A stretch of DNA of 40,312 nucleotides, taken from positions 1-40,312 of IMG/VR virus record IMGVR_UViG_3300025141_000247. One strand, written 5' to 3'. A program made the position numbers and the translations under genes. This DNA comes from a virus. The notes under the pieces were generated by a model that was given only the letters and a program-made list of their open reading frames with translations, searched no databases and was not told the origin of the DNA. Shown in pieces: positions 25,396 through 33,009 of the stretch (positions are counted from its first letter, which is position 1; every line of letters begins with the position of its first letter).

Positions 25396-25625
25396 TGCCG
25401 TTAATAACTTCAGCAATATCTGGTTCAGTTGGCGCCACCAGTCTCTCGATAGACACTGTTCTTAATGTTCCGTTTGTCTCTAATCTTCATACAATAGTAA
25501 CAGACGTATCTACTTTGGCGAATACTAATTCTCTTATATATGGGCCGATAACTGTGTCTAACACCAAATCATTGACGGTAACCGCTGGCAGCAATATAAA
25601 AATTAAAGACATTTCTGACGCTTAA
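25395..25625 (+). CDS. Small beta-rich protein between fibre genes
   Basis: A 76-residue protein starting at GTG, which shares one base with the fibre stop (TAGTG). The sequence is Ser/Thr/Val-rich and strand-like (VGATSLSIDTVLNVPFV, then KSLTVTAGSNIKIKDIS), with no charge clusters or cysteines. Tight coupling to the fibre gene suggests a fibre accessory or a small fibre-tip component. Function not recognised. Confidence 0.5.
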   Translation: MPLITSAISGSVGATSLSIDTVLNVPFVSNLHTIVTDVSTLANTNSLIYGPITVSNTKSLTVTAGSNIKIKDISDA

Positions 25626-25651
25626 ATATACTTATATAGAGGAAAACAAAT

Positions 25652-27367
25652 ATGAGCACACTGTACGTAAATAACATCAATGCAGCAACTGGGTCTTTGG
25701 TGACGTTTGGAGGCGGAGCTGCAGTAACTGGAGATCTCCTGGTTACAGGCACATTAAACGCCAAGGTGACAGATTTTGTTGTTTCAGCTAACTCAACAAC
25801 TCTTGGCGATGCTGCAAGTGATACAGTTACCATTAATGCTCGCGACATCGCCGTTCCCAATAATATAAGATTTAATGAAAATACACTACACATAAGTGCA
25901 TCAGCAAGAACAGTTGGCATAGGAATTGAGCCCCAGTTTGGCCCCAGCGCGACGAAGTTGCACGTGCTGTCGACTGGTTCTCAACAACAGTGGTCATATG
26001 ACCCGGCTAGTTATGCAAAAATGACCGTTGCAGATGCTAGCCACACAACTTTGGCAACTGGTGAGAGCGGGAATCTAACCCTTGATGCTGCTGGCAACAT
26101 CATACTCGATGCTGACGGTGGTTCACTCATTTTTAAAGATGGCACTTCAGGCGATGCCGGGACCATTGGTACTATATACAATGATAGTACTAGGCTACAT
26201 ATATCTGCTTCGCAAGCCGGCGCCGGCCTTATGTTTTCTGCAGGACCATCGAACCAAGATATCGTTTTCAAAGGTAATGATGCAGGAACAGCCATCACCG
26301 CCCTCACTCTTGACATGTCAGAAGCAGGCGCAGCAATATTCAATGACAAAGTAACAGCCGCTAGCGCGGAGATCAATGGTCACCTGGATGTTGACGGAAA
26401 AGTCACCGTCGACGCCGGCGCCTCTGCTGGAGCAGCAAGTGTTGCCGTCACTCATACCGACGTCGATGAGCATGCTGTATCCATCTCCACCACAAACATC
26501 CTTAGACCGGCCAACCTTATATCCCTTGATCACAATGATAGTGCAACGTCAGCTGTCAATCCAATTTCAATGTATCTTGATTTTGATAAGACCGGGGTTA
26601 CAGCTGCCGACGTGGGCTCAGCATACACCGGATCGTTTATGCATATGTATGATGCCGCCACAAACCACGCCGACGCCGTAGTTACCATGACTGGTCAACT
26701 GATATCTGTTGATTCTGCAAATACTCAAGGAACATTGACCAACATTGGCTTGGCCGTGACCGCCACCGGAGCAGATAACAACTATGCTGCTTTGTTTAAT
26801 AGCGGATACGTTGGAATTGGCGACAGCGCCCCGGGTAGAACGTTGTCTGTATTTGGTGCACATCTCAGCGGCGCCGTCGCAAGTTTTTCAAACAATGCAC
26901 CGGGTGGTAATAATCAATCTTATCATGGTATTATGATAGCCGGCGGAGCCAATGATGGTAGTGGCACCACTTATTATGTCACATGTTATGATGGTGATTA
27001 CGACGGAGGCAGTGGCGCGAACACTCCAATTGGCTATATTGCTAATACTAATGGTACTTTTGCTTTAACTGATCCTTCTGACGAAAGACTTAAAGATAAC
27101 ATTCGTGATGTTTCTTTTTCCGGCCTCGAAATTGTTGAAGATATTAGAGTGCGCGATTTTGAGCTGAAAAAGAACGGCATTACAAAGACTGGTTTCATTG
27201 CACAAGAACTAGAAGAAGTATACCCTCCTGCTGTGGTCGAACCAGACGGACATATGACAACTATGATGGGAGTTGCCAACACACAGCTTATCCCAGTTCT
27301 TGTCAAAGCAGTCCAAGAATTAACAGAAAAAGTGAAAAGTTTAGAAGATCAATTAAGCAAAAAATAG
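25652..27367 (+). CDS. Tail fibre with C-terminal peptidase S74 chaperone domain
   Basis: A 571-residue protein. The body has fibre-type beta repeats, including SARTVGIGIEP near residue 90 and YVGIGDSAPGRTLSVFG near 385. The C-terminal 100 residues are an S74 intramolecular chaperone: the Ser-Asp-x-Arg-x-Lys self-cleavage motif (PSDERLKDNI near 475), FELKKNGITKTGFIAQELEE, PVLVKAVQELTEKV and a terminal coiled coil. The domain trimerises the fibre and then cleaves itself off, as in endosialidases and T5 L-shaped fibres. It follows another fibre-like gene with the same repeat type and is probably a receptor-binding or head fibre. Confidence 0.85.
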   Translation: MSTLYVNNINAATGSLVTFGGGAAVTGDLLVTGTLNAKVTDFVVSANSTTLGDAASDTVTINARDIAVPNNIRFNENTLHISASARTVGIGIEPQFGPSATKLHVLSTGSQQQWSYDPASYAKMTVADASHTTLATGESGNLTLDAAGNIILDADGGSLIFKDGTSGDAGTIGTIYNDSTRLHISASQAGAGLMFSAGPSNQDIVFKGNDAGTAITALTLDMSEAGAAIFNDKVTAASAEINGHLDVDGKVTVDAGASAGAASVAVTHTDVDEHAVSISTTNILRPANLISLDHNDSATSAVNPISMYLDFDKTGVTAADVGSAYTGSFMHMYDAATNHADAVVTMTGQLISVDSANTQGTLTNIGLAVTATGADNNYAALFNSGYVGIGDSAPGRTLSVFGAHLSGAVASFSNNAPGGNNQSYHGIMIAGGANDGSGTTYYVTCYDGDYDGGSGANTPIGYIANTNGTFALTDPSDERLKDNIRDVSFSGLEIVEDIRVRDFELKKNGITKTGFIAQELEEVYPPAVVEPDGHMTTMMGVANTQLIPVLVKAVQELTEKVKSLEDQLSKK

Positions 27368-27416
27368 AAGCACCAATTATGATAAATTCAAAAAACAGCC
27401 ATTTAAAGACTAAACT

Positions 27417-27425
27417 ACTATTTAT
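27417..27425 (+). promoter_or_regulatory. ACTATTTAT box, copy 3 (possible late promoter)
   Basis: Exact ACTATTTAT in the 89-base gap between the S74 fibre and the scaffold gene, 31 bases before the scaffold ATG. It is followed by TATGAATAATTATTTTCC and the ribosome binding site TAGGAG. Confidence 0.45.
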
Positions 27426-27456
27426 TATGAATAATTATTTTCCTAGGAGTTAATAA

Positions 27457-28620
27457 ATGTCTGACATGTTAGAACAAGCTATAATAGACGCAGAAGCTTT
27501 AAAGAAGGCTGCTGTTAAAAATGCAGAAACCTTAGTGTTAGAAAAGTATTCAAACCAAATTAGAGATGCAGTGGAAAGCCTTCTTGAACAGGATGATCCT
27601 GCAGCGTCGCCGCTCATGGCCGCGCCCGAATCTGACATGCCAGCAGATCCAATGGCAGATCCAATGGCTGATCCAATGGCAGCAGATCCAATGGCCGTTC
27701 CACCAGACGCCGATATCACTGCGGTTGACAAACCCTCTATTTTAGAGCATATCCCTCTAGCTGCTACTTCGAAGCATGAAGATGAGATTGAAATTCCTTT
27801 AGACAAACTGATGGAAGAATTATCAGCTCTTAACGAAAGCTTTAGATTTGGAGGAGATTCGCATAACATATCAGAATTGTATGAGCACAATCTGGCGGAA
27901 CTAGATGAAAAAGAGCTAGAAGAGGCATTAGAAGAAGATTTGGACGAAGATCTCGATGAAGATTTGGACGAAGATCTCGATGAAAACGTTGATTTGGACG
28001 AAGATCTAATTGAAAAAATTGCAGAACAATTAGTGGTCGACCTCCCTGGGCCCCAGAAGACTGGCTGGGCTGGATCGCCACAATCTTTGGTGGAGTTAGC
28101 AGAAGAAGAAATTTTAGCCATTGAACAGGATTCAAAAGTTAGGGAAGCGAATGCAGCCAAGAGAAAGGCGGTTAAAAAACTAGAAAACGTTAACGAGAGC
28201 TTAAATCTTAAAAACAAAAAATATGAAAAGATTTTCAAAGAATCGAAAAGTCAGCTGTTAAAATCAAAAGATGTTATTACAATTTTACAAGAAAAACTAA
28301 AAGAATCTAATTTAACAAATGCAAAATTATTATACCAGAACAAGGCCTTGACCAGTAACTCCCTGAATGAGCGACAAAAGAACAAACTTGTCGAAGCTGT
28401 GTCAAATGCCGAAACTATTGAAGAAGCAAGAGTAATATTTGAGACCCTTGAGAGCACAGTGGGCAGCACCTCTCGCAAATCGCGGCCAAAATCACTGAGC
28501 GAGGCAGTTGAAAAATCTTCTTCGATGATCTTGTCAGCTAGAAAACAAAGTTCTAGAAGGCAAAAAAGTAGTCCAACGTTAGATCGTTGGAAATTCCTTG
28601 CGGGAATAGACAAAAAATAA
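27457..28620 (+). CDS. 22: Prohead scaffold (core) protein, gp22-like
   Basis: A 387-residue acidic, highly helical protein directly before the major capsid gene, the T4 gp22 position. Features in order: an N-terminal helix (residues 1-50); a PMAD repeat near 62-80; a strongly acidic block with tandem DLDE near 160-185; a basic coiled-coil region (about 225-300); and a Ser/Lys/Arg-rich C terminus. Scaffolds of this kind fill the prohead and are degraded by gp21. It is longer than T4 gp22 (269 residues). Assignment rests on composition and position, since scaffold sequences diverge rapidly. Confidence 0.8.
   Translation: MSDMLEQAIIDAEALKKAAVKNAETLVLEKYSNQIRDAVESLLEQDDPAASPLMAAPESDMPADPMADPMADPMAADPMAVPPDADITAVDKPSILEHIPLAATSKHEDEIEIPLDKLMEELSALNESFRFGGDSHNISELYEHNLAELDEKELEEALEEDLDEDLDEDLDEDLDENVDLDEDLIEKIAEQLVVDLPGPQKTGWAGSPQSLVELAEEEILAIEQDSKVREANAAKRKAVKKLENVNESLNLKNKKYEKIFKESKSQLLKSKDVITILQEKLKESNLTNAKLLYQNKALTSNSLNERQKNKLVEAVSNAETIEEARVIFETLESTVGSTSRKSRPKSLSEAVEKSSSMILSARKQSSRRQKSSPTLDRWKFLAGIDKK
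27646..27696 (+). repeat. Tandem 12-bp repeat encoding PMAD units
   Basis: GATCCAATGGCA-type units occur four times, starting at 27646, 27658, 27670 and 27685, the last separated by an extra GCA codon. They encode DPMA repeats in the scaffold. The near-identical DNA suggests recent slippage expansion. Confidence 0.8.
27934..28008 (+). repeat. 24-bp tandem repeat encoding DLDE units
   Basis: A 24-bp unit at 27934-27957 is repeated exactly at 27958-27981, and an 18-base relic follows at 27991-28008. Within the unit the two DLDE copies use different codons, so the duplicated DNA unit is the 24-mer rather than the 12-mer. Confidence 0.8.
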
Positions 28621-28647
28621 ACAATATATTATAAGGAGATTTAAAAA

Positions 28648-30483
28648 ATGTCTGTTTTAAAAAAACTAACTGAAGGCATCGTTGAAAGATCCCTTCAAAG
28701 AGAGGGTGCTGCTTTACTTGACAAGTGGGAAGCTACCGGACTTCTTGAGGGTATCGAAAACGATAGCAAAAGACAGGGTATGGCCCGTCTATTAGAGAAC
28801 CAGGCCTCGCAGCTTCTAAAAGAAGCTTCATCCATGGCAGCTGGTGATGTTGAGGGTTTCGCTTCCGTGGCGTTCCCCATTGTCCGTCGTGTATTCGGTG
28901 GACTACTTGCGAATGACCTCGTGTCGGTTCAGCCTATGAGCCTTCCGTCTGGTCTCATCTTCTTCCTGGACTTTACCTACGAAAGTAACCGTCTTGGAGT
29001 GGACGCTTCGGATTCCATTTATGGTGGTGGTGTGGTTGCTGCGCAGATCACTGGTGGTGTTTCTGATATCACCGAAGCCGGCGGCGGTTTCTACAACCTT
29101 GCGAACGCTTATTCGCATGCGACTGGTACAGTTGCACTCGGCGACGGCGCCGGCGCAATTGGCGACGTCACAGACGATCAAATCGGCGATGGAGGCCTGA
29201 CGGGCCTCAACGCGCCTCTTGGTGTTACACCGGTTGCTATTAGCGCTTTGACTCCAGGTCAGAAAAAACAGCTTCGCTATGATCCTGATGTTTTGAATTT
29301 GACATCGACTTTGGAGGTGTTTACTGTTGTTGTGAAGCTAGCCGCGGCAAAGATGGCAGATCTTAATCTAGATGCGCTAGCAATGTGCAATTTAACAGAT
29401 GACGACATGTCTAAATTAAATGACGCCGCCGGCGAACTAAACGTTATTCGTCGCCTGACTCATTTGGGCTATCTTAACGCTGCAGGAAACGTCGTTGACG
29501 GTTCGAAAGCTCAACATCTTACCATGTATCTTCAGGGTGCGGCGAGTTCAAACAACACCATCGATGCTGGGGCAACTTTCCACTATCCTGTTTCTGACAG
29601 TTTCGCCGGCGGAGACGCTATTGGTTCTGTGACGCCCGGGACACCGTGGCCTCTCGAAGAACCGACTCCTGGCACTGGTAATTTCGGTGATAACACTAAT
29701 AAAGATACCATTGGCGAAATCGATATCAAGGTTGATAGTATCGCTGTTACTGCGCAGACCAAGAAACTCAAGGCCAAGTGGTCGCCTGAGCTTGGCCAGG
29801 ATCTTAATGCCTATCATAACCTTGATGCGGAAGTTGAACTTACTCAGATTCTCTCAGAGCAAATTGCTCTAGAAATTGATCGTGAGATTCTCAACGACCT
29901 CGTCACAGGCGCGAAGGCATCTACGTATTACTGGTCACGTGCTCCAGGCTTGTTTGTTAACAAGCAGACTGGTGCTGAACTCGGTGCATCCGCCGCGGCT
30001 CCGGACTTCACCGGTACGGTAAGCGAGTGGTACGAGACTCTCGTCGAGACCATTAACGACGTGTCAGCTCAGATCCACAGAAAGACTCTTCGCGGTGGAG
30101 CTAACTTCCTGGTGACGTCACCTGAAGTTGCTAACATCCTTGAGTTCACTTCTGGTTTCCGTGCTAGTGTCACGCATGATGCTGATAAGGGATCCGTTGG
30201 TGCTGTCAATGTTGGCAGTATGTCACGCAAGTGGGATGTTTGGGTTGATCCTTACTTCCCGAGAAACCTTGTTCTTGTCGGCCGTAAGGGTGGCAGCTTC
30301 CTGGAAAGTGGTTTTGTGTACGCTCCGTATGTGCCTCTACAGGTCACTCCGACAATCTTCGGTACTGAGGATTTCGTGCCCCGCAAGGGTGTCATGACTC
30401 GGTACGCCAAGAAGATGGTCCGACCTGATATGTATGGCCTCGTTGTTGTACGCGGACTCCTTGGTGAGGAGGGCTCTAGCTAA
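28648..30483 (+). CDS. 23: Major capsid protein, gp23-like
   Basis: A 611-residue HK97-fold capsid protein of the T4 gp23 family. The FPIVRRVFGGLLANDLVSVQPM segment near residues 75-97 matches the gp23 core start, and the C-terminal region (YVPLQVTPTIFGTEDFVPRKGVMTRYAKKMV) is also typical. The first 59 residues are helical and end in LKE/A at 59-60, a plausible gp21 cleavage site comparable to T4 gp23 Glu65/Ala66. It is longer than T4 gp23 (521), with a Gly/Ala-rich stretch near 120-190. It has a strong ribosome binding site (AAGGAG) and a strong terminator after it, as expected for the most abundant virion protein. Confidence 0.95.
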   Translation: MSVLKKLTEGIVERSLQREGAALLDKWEATGLLEGIENDSKRQGMARLLENQASQLLKEASSMAAGDVEGFASVAFPIVRRVFGGLLANDLVSVQPMSLPSGLIFFLDFTYESNRLGVDASDSIYGGGVVAAQITGGVSDITEAGGGFYNLANAYSHATGTVALGDGAGAIGDVTDDQIGDGGLTGLNAPLGVTPVAISALTPGQKKQLRYDPDVLNLTSTLEVFTVVVKLAAAKMADLNLDALAMCNLTDDDMSKLNDAAGELNVIRRLTHLGYLNAAGNVVDGSKAQHLTMYLQGAASSNNTIDAGATFHYPVSDSFAGGDAIGSVTPGTPWPLEEPTPGTGNFGDNTNKDTIGEIDIKVDSIAVTAQTKKLKAKWSPELGQDLNAYHNLDAEVELTQILSEQIALEIDREILNDLVTGAKASTYYWSRAPGLFVNKQTGAELGASAAAPDFTGTVSEWYETLVETINDVSAQIHRKTLRGGANFLVTSPEVANILEFTSGFRASVTHDADKGSVGAVNVGSMSRKWDVWVDPYFPRNLVLVGRKGGSFLESGFVYAPYVPLQVTPTIFGTEDFVPRKGVMTRYAKKMVRPDMYGLVVVRGLLGEEGSS

Positions 30484-30504
30484 TCACTAAAGCTTGATTG
30501 ATCT

Positions 30505-30542
30505 AACCCCGTCTTGGTTATACCTTGGCGGGGTTTTTTTTT
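30505..30542 (+). terminator. Rho-independent terminator after major capsid gene
   Basis: AACCCCGTC (30505-30513) pairs with GGCGGGGTT (30527-30535), a 9-bp stem with one G-T pair and a 13-base loop, and runs into nine Ts (30534-30542). It stands 22 bases after the capsid stop codon. Confidence 0.9.
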
Positions 30543-30609
30543 GACTTTTGAAAAGCCGGCAAGCCAAAAAAATATTGCTGCTAATTTTTGAGATTTTGTT
30601 ATATTAATT

Positions 30610-30618
30610 ACTATTTAC
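30610..30618 (+). promoter_or_regulatory. Variant ACTATTTAC box in capsid-downstream leader
   Basis: One base different from the ACTATTTAT box, embedded in ATTAATTACTATTTACATTAC. It lies after the capsid terminator and before the structured leader, where a promoter for the next unit would be expected. It is 128 bases before the ATG at 30747, much farther than the other copies. Confidence 0.3.
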
Positions 30619-30643
30619 ATTACAACTTGAAATTATTCTCCTT

Positions 30644-30697
30644 GGTCGAGGCCACTGACCTTTGAAGAAACATAGCCGAAGTGGCTGGTTATGTTTC
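30644..30697 (+). ncRNA. Structured leader with two complementary hairpin loops
   Basis: Within the 263-base gene-free stretch 30484-30746. Hairpin 1: GGTC (30644-30647) with GACC (30657-30660), loop GAGGCCACT. Hairpin 2: GAAACATAGCC (30667-30677) with GGTTATGTTTC (30687-30697), 11 bp including one G-T pair, loop GAAGTGGCT. The two 9-base loops share a perfect 6-bp complement, GCCACT with AGTGGC, allowing a kissing-loop or pseudoknot. It is probably a 5' leader element of the next gene; whether it is a regulator or a separate RNA is unknown. Confidence 0.5.
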
Positions 30698-30711
30698 GTG
30701 ATTAAAATCAA

Positions 30712-30725
30712 GTTATTGCAATAAC
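30712..30725 (+). promoter_or_regulatory. Perfect 14-bp palindrome before ribosome binding site
   Basis: GTTATTGCAATAAC is its own reverse complement and is followed by A8 and GGAG. It could be an operator for a dimeric DNA-binding protein, or in RNA a dimerising or hairpin element just upstream of the start site of the gene at 30747. Confidence 0.35.
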
Positions 30726-30746
30726 AAAAAAAAGGAGAAACAAAAG

Positions 30747-31427
30747 ATGGGAAACAGAAGACTTGGAGCAAAAAGAATTAATGCTCTCATGGGAAGTAAT
30801 TTAGCAGAGGACAACAGCAACGCAACCGCGACTGCTATGAAAAATGCTGTTGTGTCAAACACGATTACAAGAAGAGGCTCGGAAATCGTAACTGAAATTT
30901 GTGTCGATCTTGGCACACCGTTAGCAGTTATCGCCAGCACACAAAATCAACCTGCCGAGGGAGGCGCCGATTATCAACAAATTATTGGCGTTTCTAGTAG
31001 TTTGCCGACACACCAGCCCAGTTATCTGACGCGTCTTACTCCAGCAGTTAATGGGTACATTATTGCAGCGGAAATGATCTGCACTGAGCTGCCCGTCGAC
31101 GGCGAACTCGATATTGATCTCTGGACGAGTGACATTGCCACCGGATCATATAGCGGTTCTGCCCTCGGTATGACCAACGGCGCCGCGCTCATCGCCCCCG
31201 GTGGCGACTGGTCCCTCGGCTCGGTGGATAACTACGGTGCAGACATCGAAGACGCCAAGCTCGACAGTGGTCTAGACAGCCAGTACGTATACCTGGTTAA
31301 CGGCGCGGCCTCGGCCGCCTCGGCTGCAGCTGTTGCCGGCGGAGCAGGCAACTTGGGTGCGGAATACACATCTGGCAAATTTGTAGTTAGGTTTACCGGT
31401 GTGCGTGACTTTGACGACAAAGCTTAA
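30747..31427 (+). CDS. Probable capsid-associated (decoration-type) protein
   Basis: A 226-residue protein with ribosome binding site AAAGGAG. The N terminus is basic (MGNRRLGAKRINALM), then helical, followed by beta-type sequence (SEIVTEICVDLGTPLAVIAS), a Gly/Ala-rich segment (AASAASAAAVAGGAGNLG) and a final strand (SGKFVVRFTGVRDFDDKA). There is no catalytic motif. I have a weak memory of similar MGNRRLG-type proteins beside capsid genes in uncultured marine myoviruses. Placed between two terminators, next to the capsid gene, with its own leader, it is probably an abundant virion protein such as a decoration protein. Confidence 0.55.
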   Translation: MGNRRLGAKRINALMGSNLAEDNSNATATAMKNAVVSNTITRRGSEIVTEICVDLGTPLAVIASTQNQPAEGGADYQQIIGVSSSLPTHQPSYLTRLTPAVNGYIIAAEMICTELPVDGELDIDLWTSDIATGSYSGSALGMTNGAALIAPGGDWSLGSVDNYGADIEDAKLDSGLDSQYVYLVNGAASAASAAAVAGGAGNLGAEYTSGKFVVRFTGVRDFDDKA

Positions 31428-31441
31428 CAGGGGGTTGAAAT

Positions 31442-31597
31442 ATGAGTTATCGTAGAATTGTTAAAACGATCCGTGATCGTCAACAAGCAACTGATCCGCC
31501 ACCTGTTGTTGAGAAAGTGAAACCCAAGGCGAAGCCAAAGGCGAAGCCTAAAGTGAAGCCTAAAGCTGGTATTTTTACGAAGAAAAAAGAAGAATAA
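31442..31597 (+). CDS. Small basic Lys/Pro-repeat protein, 51 aa
   Basis: A 51-residue frame with a GGGGG ribosome binding site and a short 14-base gap after the previous gene. The N terminus is MSYRRIVKTIRDRQQ, followed by a KPKAKPKAKPKVKPKA repeat and a basic end (FTKKKEE). Such Lys/Pro/Ala repeats resemble DNA-binding tails. It ends 22 bases before a strong terminator. It may be an internal head or DNA-binding protein, or a partner of the previous gene; function is not established. Confidence 0.6.
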   Translation: MSYRRIVKTIRDRQQATDPPPVVEKVKPKAKPKAKPKVKPKAGIFTKKKEE

Positions 31598-31619
31598 CAT
31601 AATTAAAATCATGTTATAT

Positions 31620-31658
31620 AACCCTGCCTTGGACATTCCAGGCAGGGTTTTGTTTTAT
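31620..31658 (+). terminator. Rho-independent terminator
   Basis: AACCCTGCCT (31620-31629) pairs with AGGCAGGGTT (31640-31649), a 10-bp stem that can extend by GG/CC past a one-base bulge, and is followed by a T-rich run. It closes the two-gene unit that begins at 30747. Confidence 0.9.
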
Positions 31659-31695
31659 AGAACACCATGTCTACGGGATAATTCATTATCTCCCA

Positions 31696-31704
31696 ACTAT
31701 TTAT
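31696..31704 (+). promoter_or_regulatory. ACTATTTAT box, copy 4 (possible late promoter)
   Basis: Exact ACTATTTAT, 20 bases before the start of the neck gene at 31725 and after a terminator. It is followed by ATTGATAGGAG. The opposite strand reads TATAAATAGT. Confidence 0.5.
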
Positions 31705-31724
31705 ATTGATAGGAGACCCAATGA

Positions 31725-33002
31725 ATGGCGACACCAACTTTAACACCAAGCTCACAGACGTCTGCTGTGGTATTGCCTGCTACCGGGTCCTATGCTGCAG
31801 CTAGCGCGTCGGTAAATTACCCATATGGATTGTATGTCGATTCATCTTCTCAATTATACGATACTAATTTTGTTACTGGTGCTGTTGAACAAGTAACCTA
31901 CATTTATAGAAAGCTCGGCGGCGAGGTACTTGATTTAGAAGTAACTGACAAGATTGTTTATTCGGCATATGAAGAGGCTGTTTTAGAATATTCCTATATT
32001 GTTAATATCCACCAATCAAAAAATGTGCTTCATAGCGCTCTAGGCGCCGCAACAGGATCATTTGATTCTGATGGCCAAAGAACAGATTTATTAAGTGGCA
32101 GCAATGTAGAATTAAAATATCCAAAATTCCACTTTAGCTATGCTAAAAGAGTCATGGATACAACTATCTCTGATACCGGACTAGGCGGCACCACACCTAT
32201 ATATTCTGCTTCATTTGACATTGCTCATCTTAAGCAAAATTATGATTTGCAAGCTATTATTTCAAGTTCGGCCACTGACTCTGACGCCTCTTTTTATAAC
32301 AAAGTTGGTGATAAAAGAATAATTGTGAAAAAAGTTTTCTATAAGACACCGCATGCAATGTGGAGATTTTATGGCTACTACGGTGGTATGAACAGCGTTG
32401 GCAACTTGTCAACTTACGGAATGTTCTCAGATGATTCAACCTTTGAGGTAATTCCACCATGGCAGAACAAGTTGCAGGCCATGGCATATGAAGATGCCAT
32501 ATATACAAGAAATTCCCACTATTCATATGAAATTAAAAACAATAATCTAAGAATTTGGCCGATACCAACATCAGTTTCTCCGAAAAAAATGTGGATTGAA
32601 TTCTCAGTTAAAGAAGAGCCGTGGGACATACAGTCCGATAGGCAAGATGGTCAGTCTGGCGTTAATAATATGAATACTTTGCCATTGGCAAACTTACCAT
32701 ATGCTAATATAAATTCAATTGGCAAACAGTGGATTAGAAGGTTCACTTTGGCTCTCGTCAAGGAAACCTTGGGGGAGATCAGATCTAAGTTCAACAACAT
32801 TCCAATTCCTGGTCAAACAGTTACATTAAATGGCAAGGATTTGATTACACAAGCCAGGGAAGAACAAAAAAATCTAAGAGAAGAATTAACAAAAGTTCTT
32901 GATGAATTAACATATCAGAAGATTACAGAAATACAAAGCACCATAACCAAAAATACGACGGAAATGGTAAGGACTTATCCTTATTTTATTTTTACAGGAT
33001 AG
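31725..33002 (+). CDS. 13: Neck protein, gp13-like
   Basis: A 425-residue protein at the start of the neck block. I place it with T4 gp13 by position (before gp14-, gp15-, gp18- and gp19-like genes) and by its helical N-terminal core (LEVTDKIVYSAYEEAVLEYS) with a C-terminal helical region after LNGKDLITQAREEQ. It is longer than T4 gp13 (309). gp13 and gp14 close the portal after packaging and join head to tail. The start at 31725 is preceded by an out-of-frame ATG at 31721. Identification is by synteny and overall pattern rather than by a catalytic motif. Confidence 0.7.
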   Translation: MATPTLTPSSQTSAVVLPATGSYAAASASVNYPYGLYVDSSSQLYDTNFVTGAVEQVTYIYRKLGGEVLDLEVTDKIVYSAYEEAVLEYSYIVNIHQSKNVLHSALGAATGSFDSDGQRTDLLSGSNVELKYPKFHFSYAKRVMDTTISDTGLGGTTPIYSASFDIAHLKQNYDLQAIISSSATDSDASFYNKVGDKRIIVKKVFYKTPHAMWRFYGYYGGMNSVGNLSTYGMFSDDSTFEVIPPWQNKLQAMAYEDAIYTRNSHYSYEIKNNNLRIWPIPTSVSPKKMWIEFSVKEEPWDIQSDRQDGQSGVNNMNTLPLANLPYANINSIGKQWIRRFTLALVKETLGEIRSKFNNIPIPGQTVTLNGKDLITQAREEQKNLREELTKVLDELTYQKITEIQSTITKNTTEMVRTYPYFIFTG

Positions 33003-33009
33003 CTGATTA

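Noticed and set aside
26376-26681. Plus-strand alternative frames inside the S74 fibre gene
   Set aside because: They are frame shadows in a repetitive gene and lack ribosome binding sites.
27450-28238. Long minus-strand frame (262 codons) opposite the scaffold gene
   Set aside because: Its Ser/Phe-rich sequence is the expected antisense of acidic Glu/Asp codons in the scaffold; no ribosome binding site was seen and every other gene is on the + strand.
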